Notes under the pieces: generated by a model | Database searches by the model: none | What the model was told of the DNA's origin: nothing | Seen by the model: only the letters and a program-made list of their open reading frames with translations | Part shown: positions 12,367 to 22,500 of the stretch, piece after piece | Position numbering within the stretch: position 1 is the stretch's first letter | Layout: each line of letters begins with the position of its first letter | Position numbers and translations under genes: made by a program | Source: Caenorhabditis elegans | Taxonomy: Eukaryota; Nematoda; Chromadorea; Rhabditida; Rhabditidae | Length of the DNA stretch: 64,000 nt | Direction of reading: 5' to 3' | Assembly: GCF_000002985.6 (NCBI RefSeq) | Contig: NC_003282.8 | Coordinates: 9,610,001-9,674,000 of the forward strand

Positions 12367-12924
12367 TGAAACGAGTCTTGTGATTTCATTTACACAGTTA
12401 TCTTATATACTTTTCCTACTTCCTCTTTACCTAACCTCAACGATAAATGTACTGTTTACTATCACTGTTTGTTCATTTTGAACGTTTTCAAAGATGCGTG
12501 GTGAAATTGTTTTTCAAAGCTTTGTTGTTATTCGTTGATCAATGTATTCGCATACACAAAATGAATTCACAAGGAAAACATTATAAGCATCGAAGCTTCA
12601 TTTTTAACTCATTAAATTTCGATCTGAAATTTTTTCAGTACGTTTTTCATTTCTTTTGAGGTCTATAATAAAATTGGAGAAATTAATGAAAATTACATTT
12701 CATTAGAATATTAGGGCATGTAATACACAAGTACCTAAGATATGTATATCTTGTTCTGGAGTTTAAAATGAAATGAAAATCCTTTCTTTTGAGTAAAGTG
12801 AAAGACTTTTGAAAATAAGTTATTTGTGATGCATGTGAAACATTTAAAATTCGAACAGTTTATTATACTCAAAAAGTTTATAAGTTCGTCATTCCCTTGA
12901 AAGTATATTCAATTCCTCAGCAAC

Positions 12925-13365
12925 TCATTTTCCTGGGATATGGATACTGAAAAATTAATGTATATAATTATTTATCTGTAACATGCGATTTGAATTAAAG
13001 TCAAACATGACTGAACATAAGAAGCATTTAAAAAAAATATATACTGGTTGAGCTCACCAATCAACATTCACCATAATCTCAAACTTTTTAATACTTGATA
13101 TTATAAAAAATTGCTCAAAGTTCAATCTGATAATAATAGAAGTCACTTACTGTCCTTCAAGTTTTCCTCCGAGTTTTATTCCATCAGAAGACGTTCTTGG
13201 TCTTGGTCTTGGTATTGGCCTTGGCTTTGGCTTCTGAATTCATCATAAGAAGTAATTGCTTCAAAAACTACCTACTTTCCCTCCACCACTAGACTTTCCT
13301 TTTGCAGTAGTTACATCAGCTACTACAAGTAAAATGAAGAAGAACAAAATCCAATTGAGCTTCAT
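12925..13365 (-). CDS. Small secreted Pro/Arg-rich peptide precursor B (64 aa)
   Basis: Unrecognised. Exons 13365-13276, 13233-13151 and 12946-12925 join in frame to give 64 aa. MKLNWILFFFILLVVADVTT is a signal peptide ending near residue 21. The mature part begins KGKSSGGGK, continues with an alternating Pro/Arg/Lys tract (PKPRPIPRPRPR), then GIKLGGKLEG, and ends HIPGK. Pro/Arg alternation is typical of proline-rich antimicrobial peptides; a terminal Gly-Lys also suits amidation after Lys removal. If the last donor (CA|GTAAGT, 13150) is not used, the frame stops at once after GQ, giving 58 aa. I prefer the three-exon form because the acceptor TTTTTCAG at 12947 is strong and the ending matches neighbour C. 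A TATA box (TATATAAA) lies about 40-50 bp upstream of the ATG. Confidence 0.65.
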
Positions 13366-14034
13366 TTCAGATTTCGTATCCGTGGTTTTGGAAAATCCTG
13401 TCATTTATATATTTTGTTGACTTCCTTGTTTACCACTTATCCTATCACGGCCAATTGTTGTTTGTTGTACGGAAAAATAAATACGAGTTATCATATGGGA
13501 GTGGATGTTTATGGATCAAACTATATTTTTTGACGTTGTCTTTAAAAAACCAATAACTGCTGTATTTTTCAAATAATTATTGTTGAGATATCATATTTGC
13601 TCATTACCAAAAATAAAGCAAAAATCAACGAGAAATAATCATTAAATTAATTAATATCACTGATCCTACATCTGTAGGCCCATACCGTACATTTTATCGG
13701 TGATTTTGATGTTTTTAAGTTTAATTCACTCGAAATGAAACGGTTTACCAAAATTCCCACTAAAGAAGAAATACGGTATGTAACAACAATCCACTTCAAT
13801 TTTGTTCTCAATTTTATCTCAAATCTTTTTTATCTTCAAAGTTCATCATATTTATTGAATGTTTGTTATGTTCTTAGTTTCTGGAAATACCTTGGTTTTA
13901 TAACAACCACAACTCTGATACAAACATCTTTTATTTAAAAAAAAAGAATAAACTATTTATTAGTGAAATTAGAAATTCACTTAAAACCATATAACCCCAG
14001 AAATATTCAATTAATTTCAATTTTCGATCGCTCG

Positions 14035-14367
14035 TCATTTGCCGCCAGGACGAACAGCCCATGGTTTATTTGTTGTTCTGTAACCATTGTTACCGTGATA
14101 AGCACGAGGAGGACGGTTATGACTGAAATATTCTTATATCTTGGTGCAAAAAAATCTTCAGAAAGTTACATTTGACTTTTAAAGTCATCTGGTCGTTTTG
14201 CCTTGTTTCGTCGATTGAACTTCTGCTATTTTAATGAATAAATTTCAAAGTTGATATCATGAACAAACCTTTTTACCAAGAATTTCATTTGTTTTCTCAG
14301 ACTCCGCAGTTGCTAGGTCTAAAAGAATTAGAGCAAAAAAAAGAATGATTGAATAATGGATCTTCAT
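14035..14367 (-). CDS. Small secreted basic peptide precursor C (79 aa)
   Basis: Unrecognised. Exons 14367-14269, 14222-14170 and 14122-14035 give 79 aa. The signal peptide is MKIHYSIILFFALILLDLAT (cleavage near residue 21). The mature chain is basic, with KKKFNRR and KAKR, then HNRPPRAYHG and the ending KPWAVRPGGK. Dibasic sites and a terminal GGK fit a processed, possibly amidated peptide. Exon number, first-exon length, splice phases (0 then 2) and the PG(G)K ending match gene B, so the two are probably old duplicates. The last donor (AT|GTAACT) is weak; a GTCAAA donor 5 nt earlier is the alternative. TATAAA lies at 14426-14421, about 55 bp before the ATG. Confidence 0.65.
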
Positions 14368-14712
14368 GTTTTTTGGAGGAAACAACTATTTTGAAGTTTA
14401 CCCAGTACAGCTGATCACATTTTATAGTAGTCTTGAGCAAACTTCCTTATTTATTTTTTGCGGAGAAAAGGTGTTTAGCCGTTCATTTTTGTTTATTCGG
14501 ATACTTCACGAATCAAACAGTCATTTAAATCAGATGAAAAGCTTCAGACAACAATTATGTCAGCCGATTAGAGGCTGCTTGGCAGATTGGTGTAAATAAA
14601 CAAGAGTGGAAAGTAGTGTTATGTTCTCAATTTCAAATTGTTTTCAATATATTTTTTTCAGTTTGTAATCCGTAAATTCATAAAAAAATGTATTAAATGA
14701 AAAAATAAATAA

Positions 14713-15074
14713 TTACAACATGCAGTAAATGCACTTAATAATATTCCCATTTTCGTGAAAAACGAACTCGCTCTCCAGGTCATTTACAAATGTTGGTGGA
14801 TTAGTTTTTGAAAGAAAACTGGCACGTGGGTATCTGCTTCTGAAATTCAGGTTTTTGATAGAAGCTAAAGTTAAATTATATTATAAACATTAATATTAAA
14901 AAATGGAGAGTTTATAACAGTATTTCTTAGTTCCAATAGACCTTACTTTATTTTTTCAGTTATGAAGTTTCTTGCGCGATTTGCTTCATTTTTATCAGGG
15001 ACTTGCACAGGATCCAAGAATCCGAAACTCATCGCAATAAGGCAACATAAGACAAGAAAACATTGTGCATTCAT
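14713..15074 (-). CDS. Small secreted protein D (84 aa)
   Basis: Unrecognised. Exons 15074-14947 and 14839-14713 join as AA|A to give 84 aa. MNAQCFLVLCCLIAMSFG is a signal peptide. The mature part holds DPVQVPDKNEANRARNF, a basic KSRYPRASFLSKTN stretch, and an acidic segment (NDLESEFVFHENG) before a terminal CIYCML. It is less basic than its neighbours A-C and has two C-terminal cysteines, so it may be a different class that merely shares the location. The donor is A|GTAAGG and the acceptor TTTCAG at 14840. TATAAAA (15118-15112) lies about 40 bp upstream of the ATG, the same layout as genes A-C. Confidence 0.6.
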
Positions 15075-16522
15075 ACTGATAAAAATACTTATGGTAAAAA
15101 CTATCGTGTCATTTTATACTGAAGCGTCCCGTAGCAAGTGGAAATAATTGTGTTTATTTATTTTGATGTTAAGTTTGAAGGAGCATCTAATGGTATGCTG
15201 CGGTCGTAGAAAAAACTTATAGCAAAAGTCATTCATCCTTGTTTGTAAAGGTTCACTTGAGATTTTGTTGAAATTTCTCAAATTTATCCCTTTTCAAAAC
15301 ATTGTTATCACGGTTTGACCATGTTTCTATAAATACTTGTCACCTTGTAGTACTATTTTTAATTGATTCAAAACACTACAAACTTCCTCAATCTCTTGTT
15401 TATTTGCTCTCCTATTTACTTTTTTGTCTTATTTTGACAGGATAGATCAAATATCTATCAAACGGTAAAAAGTGGTAATACAGATAAACACTTATATCTT
15501 TTGAAATATATTTTAATTGAAAGAGGAAGTGACTTCAATAAGGAAGATGCTAAAAATTTTGCTGACGAAAACAAGCTTTCATGTTCTTATTCAATTGAAA
15601 TATGTATTTTAAATTTTGAATTCGTGATTTTTCCGGTCGTAATTTCCCCATTCTACTTTTCCCAAAAATATAACTATGAAAAATTTCGATTAAATTTTTA
15701 ACATGCAAATCGTATAGTGCTTAACTTTTGTTTTTGAATGCATTATATGTACGAATGTATAGTATTAATGTTGAAATGACAAAACCTTTTAGTGCTCATT
15801 TGCATAAGCTTGAAATATAATGTTGCATGCTTTAATTTTTATGGAATTGATTGTTATTTATCATTGACTGTATAATATGTGTAGACTTTCCTCAAAGTGT
15901 GAACAAAAATCAATTGAATTCATTTTATTTTCGCCTGTTGTTCATGGGGTATATATACCCTATACGTCATTTTTTCATAAGTTTGAGTGAGTGTGAGAGA
16001 GCAGAGACACAGAGAGATAAATTATACAACTGTGGTCACGAGAGAGAGAAAGTGAAAATGTCTGAAAGTTAAGAAAAAGCGGGGGGTAATTAGAGTGGAA
16101 ATGAAAGAGGAGCTGCACCTTTAGCTGAAGCGCTAAATGTTTTGCAAGAAAATTGATGGGGGCTCATCGAAACGATAAAGTTTTACTTTTAGATGCTATA
16201 ACAACAAAAAATGAAAACGCATTCGAATATATAAACAATGGAATATGAGACAAATAGCTTCTACGATTTTCCATCCAGTTATCAAAAAACCGGATAGAAG
16301 ACCCAGAGAAAAACATTTGGAGGATATGTTTGGTCATGTTTCTACACGCTTTTACACACATTTTACAGCACAATTTGAGGGAGAAATGTTTTCTGTTTCA
16401 GTATTAAGAAAAGTTTTAAAGTGATGGGGGTGGAGATATAGGTTAGAAGCTGACGAGCGGGAGCCAATGAAAGCATCTAGAGGTGGATGATAATGATGAT
16501 GTCTACAAAACTACGAGGTAAT
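15075..16522. other. Gap between peptide cluster and mca-1 3' end
   Basis: No gene that I can support. A plus-strand open frame at about 15439-15700 follows a TTTTGACAG acceptor and reads KHLYLLKYILIERGSDFNKE, faintly ankyrin-like, but has no start exon. A purine-rich GAGAGA tract lies at 15985-16060. The right end includes the mca-1 3' UTR. Confidence 0.5.
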
Positions 16523-19500
16523 CTAATTGAGTTCAATGTCTTCCATATCGACATTTGTCTGATCCTTCCTCTTCTTGTGATGCTGAAAATTTATTTTTAA
16601 ATTCGGCAGTTCTAATTCTGTACTACAAACCTTCTTAGAATCCTTGTCAAGACTCTTTCCACGTGCAACCTGTTTGATCTGTTTGAACGTCTTCTTCTTT
16701 TCCTTCTGTTCCTTGGCCCAGTCGGCAGATTTCACAGATTCAGCAGTTTCCGCGGTGGCTTCTGAAAACAAAGGTTATAAGTTTGCTCAATCATAGCTCG
16801 ATATCTCAAACTTACTCTTCTCTTGATGTTTCTGGTGACGGTACTTGCGGTAACTGGCACGCCAGCGTTCAGCAGCTTCAGCCGTCATTGCTGGAGCAGT
16901 ACGTCCGAAGGCAGCCTTTTCACTCTTTTCCATTCCGAAAGCACGAAGAACGCGGAGCTAAAAATAATGTTGAAAATGGTTTTAGATTTAAACAAAAATC
17001 TTACATGGTTTCCAATAATGAACATTCCTCTAACCCAGAGTGACTTTCCAGATCTGCGAAGAGTAACCGCACGGGAACGAGCACGGACATTGTAGTCTCC
17101 ATTGATGTGAAGATTGGCTGGTTGAACTTCTCCCTTTCCAACTTTCCAGGCCTTTGGTAGCTTCTTTGATGGGATAGTTGCCACAATTTGTCCCCAGATA
17201 AGAGTTGAGAATCCAAGAACGAGGCATACAATCCATTGTTGAAGCGTAAGTGGAGCAGTTGAGAACCAGGCACCTCCGAATTGAACAATAATGATTTGAG
17301 CAATGAATGTTGTAACCCAAATGACACAGAAAACTCGGTTAGATGCCAATCCTTTAAACACGTTACGCTCTCCGTGAACCTTACGAGCATTGATCTCATT
17401 GAAGACAGTCATCATAACGAATGCATTGAAAACCAAAGTGAAATGTTGTGATGGTGGAGCGAAGAGTGGTGCATAGAGTCCTGTCTTGATTCCAAAGATG
17501 GTGTCTCCGTAGAAGAAGATGACAAAGATAATGATAAGTTGGTAAAGAGCATGACAAAGAATATTCTTGACCATTGTTCTTGAGATGAGCGACTTCTTGC
17601 GACCGTATGGTTTTCTTTCGAGTAGTTCATCAGTTGGCTGTTCAGTTGCGAGGGCCAATGAAGCAAGAGTGTCCATGATAAGATTAATCCAAAGCATGTG
17701 AACTGCCTTCAATGGTGAATCAGACACTGTGACAGCTCCAACGAAGGCAGTGATGACAGCGACGACATTGACAGTGAGTTGGAATTGCAAGAACTTGGAG
17801 ATGGAATCGTACACATTTCTTCCCCACATAACTGCTTTAACAATTGAAGTGAAATTATCATCAGTCAAAATAATATCAGAAGCTTCCTTTGCAACGTCAG
17901 TTCCAGCAATTCCCATAGCGAATCCAACATCAGCCTTCTTCAAAGCTGGACCATCATTTGTACCATCTCCAGTTACAGCAACAATTTCTCTTTGTGGAGT
18001 AGCTTTTGAGTCGATAATTCCCTTAACAAGAGTGTACTTATCAGCAGGTTGAGCACGAGCCAACACACGAAGACGTGGCCAGATTTCATCAAGTTTTGCC
18101 TGAGAGACTTTTCCATTTTCGTCGCGGATTCTCTCATTGAATTCCTTTCCTTCAAGAGCCAGAAAGTCCTCTCCGGGTTCCAAGATTTTACAGGACATTG
18201 CAATTGCTCTGGCGGTCATGATGTTATCACCAGTAACCATTCTTACAGTGATTCCAGCTTTTTTGCATTTTGAAATTGCGACTGGTACCTCTGGTCGAAC
18301 TGGATCTTGAATTCCGCAAATAGCAATTCCGGTGAAGTTTTGGTACATGGCATCCTCGTCATCCCAATCGATATCAGAGTCTTCGGCGAATTCGATCTGC
18401 AAAAAGCGAAATTGATATTGGTAAAAAGCCAAAGTTTGAAATGAAAGGGCGGGAAAAAATAGATCAGAAAGACAGAAGACATCCTGTTTCGGCGAATGAA
18501 GAACGTAAGGAAATATCTATTGACAAGACATGGAGAAAGGAAGATCTAGTGTTGATAATCATAACTTTTAATGTGATGATTCTCTGATTTTTAGTCTCAT
18601 ATTGTGACTAAAGTGGAAAATACTAGCGTAACCATAATGTACCTAATGTTTCAGAGATTATAATTGACGAAGTGGGTCTTCGGTACTTTCTAAGAATTGA
18701 TAAGAATGAAGGGGTTTCTAAGTGTTGTAAACAAATAATAATTACCTCAGTCTTCTCCACATCTCTTGTTCCCTTCTTGATGATTGTCTTATAAGCAACA
18801 CAGATAGTTCTCAGACCACTGTTAGCCATCTCATGAATGATAGTAGATGTAATCTCCTTCAATCGATCACCAGTAAGCTGATGTGGCTTTCCGTCAGAAC
18901 CGATCAAGTATGTACATCTGCCGAGCACAATCTCAGAGGCTCCTTTGCAATAGACACGGTATCCGATATTCTGGCCATTCTCGGCATATGGCACAACAGT
19001 CATCATGCATTTACGAGAAGAGTTGAAAGTGTAGACCTTGGTGAGGTCATGTTCTGGGAACTTCTTTCTGATGGCAGCATAGTCACCTCCAAGACGGTTT
19101 ACAAATCCTAGAAGACCACATTCGGTCTTGTTTCCAAGTTGCTGAATTTGCTCTCCAGCTTTTGTTGGCTCCACAATCATTGAGTTATAGGCACAGTTGA
19201 CTGAGATAGCCTCCATAAGAATTGGGCCAGTGCTTCCTGGAAGGTTGGCTCCATGTGGTTGAGCTTCTTGACTGGTGTAATGGTTTCCGTTGATGTATGA
19301 TTGAACAACAGTCATTCGGTTGGTAGTGAGAGTTCCAGTTTTGTCAGAGCAAATTGAAGTAGCATTTCCCATAGTCTCACATGCATCCAAGTGACGGACC
19401 AAGTTGTTATCGTGCATCATTTTTCTGACAGAGTAAGTAAGAGCAAGAGCAATAGCTAATGGAAGACCTTCAGGTATGGAAATGACCAAGATGGTAACAG

Positions 19501-22500
19501 CAATAATGAAGAACTTGACGAACATTTGAATATCGACCAGTGAGAACTCGTTCTTTTCAAAAACATAGTGGTCAAGACAGAATCGAGTGACCAAGACGAT
19601 AAGTGCAATGATGGCAATTGTAGTTCCACAATAGATGATTTGAAGGGCCAACTTGGAAAGTTTAGCTTGCAGAACTGATTTGGCTGTCAAGTCGTCATCG
19701 CCAGATTTTGAGCTGTCAGAGCTTCCGTTAGACGAACTTCCGGATGAACTAGATGATGAAGAAGAACTTGAAGATGTTGATGTAGAGTCATCATCTCCGA
19801 TTCCAGCTTTTCCAGCCCCGAGAAGAGTCATGATAATACCAGTTTGTGAGTTGACTCCTACGGCAGTGATGAGCATTTTTCCGGAACCTTCCATAGCATA
19901 TGTTCCCGAAAGGAGAACTGGATCGGATTCAATGCTCTTTTTGATGTGATCTGATTCTCCAGTGAGGGATGATTCATCGATCTGAAAATATTTTTGATGA
20001 AGTTCAAGTTTTTTTATGAACTTAAAAACTACTAACCTTCAAATCATTACTCTGAATCAAAAATCCATCGGCAGGAAGAAGATCACCATATTTGACACGT
20101 GCAATGTCACCGACTACCAGATCAGAGACGGGGACATCAATAGCCTCCCCATTACGAATAACAGAGAACTTTTGGCCAGTTTCAATCTTTTCCTGAAATT
20201 TAAATATTTATAACTTTAAAAGAGTCAGCAACAAACCTGCAAACTTCTAAACTGTCGTTCTTTCGAATAATCGTTGACAGCGGTGACCAGCACGACGACA
20301 ATAACACAGAGAAGAATAGCAACTCCTTCAATCCATGCAGTTCCATGACCTTCAGATGGTGCTTCGGTGGTTGACATAAAGGTTCCATTGGCAAGAATTG
20401 CCGCCGTCGTCGCGTTGACAAGGTGTTGAGTTGCGTCTTCGGCCGCCGATGTCGGTTCGTAGAATGATAGAGCTAAATTGATGAAGCCGGAAAGTACCAG
20501 GATAACAAGAGTCGGGTCCTGAAATAAATAAAAATAATTTAATCACATTAGCTTCACTATGTATTTTCAATTGTTTAAAAATTAAATTTATGATCTGATT
20601 CTCTAAAACAAACCTTGCATGCATCCAAAACGAGCCGCACGAATCCTTTACTTTTGGCTGGTGGAATAGTATTGGCTCCGTAGACATGTCGTCGTCGATC
20701 GAGATCTGCTTGTTCACCATTGAGACCAACCAACGAGTCAGTCTTCAATTTCTTGCACAATCCCTCGACGCCTTCGTGTTCTGTGGACAGCTGAAATTTT
20801 GAAGTTTTATTGAAGTTTGAGGTCAGTTTTTGTTTCTTGTTTCTTTCTCAACATCATCAGCTGATTATTACACAATCTGTTTATCATTATACATATCATT
20901 TCAAATAAGAAGTTTATAGGTCACTCGAAACTTTCCAGCCAATTCTTTTCATTGTTTCATCCTCTTAAAGGCCACAGCCAACTTGATTTTTATTGCATTG
21001 TATCAGTTGGTCAGCCGGTGGGAAAATAATAAATATTGAGAAAAAATGGATGAAAAAAATGAAAAAGAGGCACGAGAGATAAAGTGTCACAAATCAGAAT
21101 GACGTGTGTAGACTGTTAAAGAACAAATTAACAAATTTCTGGTAGGAGATGTCAGAATGAACTTTCGATTTGAAATAGTGTATTTCGATATCAAATTAGA
21201 TTGTTTTGTATATAAATATTATGAAAATCAAAACACTAACCCGAACTATCGCCTCAGCTCCGCGAGCCTCCATGAGTCCGCGAAGGTCGCCAAGACTGCA
21301 GCCAAATTCTTTTGCATCCTGAAAAATATAGTTGTATGAAGGGAACAAGATGTGTTAAAAGCAATTTTAGTTCTTTGTGGATATTCAAAACATTAAATGA
21401 TCTTAACTATTTCAAGTTTGACCTAAACCAATCTCTAGTTTTAAAACTAATTAGAACTGTGAAACGGAAGATTTTGATTGAAGAGTTAAATTATCTTATC
21501 CTCCAAATTTTGATTCAAAAAATACTGTTTCAATCTATAAATGAATCAAACCTTTTTGCCATTTTCGCCTTTCGGCTCACGCTTCCAAAAGTAGACAATA
21601 AGACGTCCAATAAAACAAACAACTAGAATTATAGCAATAATTGGCATTATATTTGTCACAACTATAAGACCCGCTAAAAATCAATGGATAGAAACATAGA
21701 CGCATTTGAGAAATAATGATGTGACCGTGATTCAGTAGGTTACTTCCAAAATGAACAAAGTTTTCGCCTAACAGACGGTCAGAGAAAACACACGGGACAG
21801 ACAGTTGGTCAGTTTCTCATAATAAAGGTCATGCGGATATTTCTAATTTCTTTGAAATTTGCGCGTTCTCCTTATTTTGTTTTTTGAGTTCACTTAAATT
21901 CGTCATTGTTTATTTTTTTCGAGATAACGACGGTGTTATTTGAAAGATCAAATTTTCACTGATGTTTGAAATCGTTTGATAAAGCTAAAAATAGAAGTTT
22001 GTTAAAATTTCAGTTACCTCATCGTAGGTATGACCTCTTCTCAATCTCATCAGTTTCCTTTCTGGATTTTCCACTTATTTGGGAAACTTGTGCAGGAGTA
22101 GGAAGCAGAACCTTTGATTAAAAACTATGAAAAACGGATATTAAATAAAAACGGAAGAAACTGGGATCACCGGAAAATTATGAAAGAAGAGATGTGTTCA
22201 ACAAACTTTTAAACAAACTTTTTCCAATAGATAAAAATAAAATTTAGTAGATCATACTCATGGAGATCACGTTGTTCAAGCAACGGACGCAATGATTAGA
22301 CTAAAGAACGATGAAAGGTTCAAAAAAGTCATACGGTTCAAGAGAAAAGATCAAAAGTTAGGCTAGATTCAAAAGTGACGTATGGAACTAGTTGATCTTA
22401 AAAATAAAACTTTCTCGCTAGAAAATGTATTACTAATCGGGTTTATTGAATAATAACCTAAGAGATTCGACTAGTATTATAGAAAGCAGATAAAGGTGAA

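Noticed and set aside
18623-18745. C-terminal extension of the mca-1 exon beyond KTE
   Set aside because: This is intron read-through: GTAATTATT is the donor, and the next exon at 18396 resumes the conserved pump sequence in phase.
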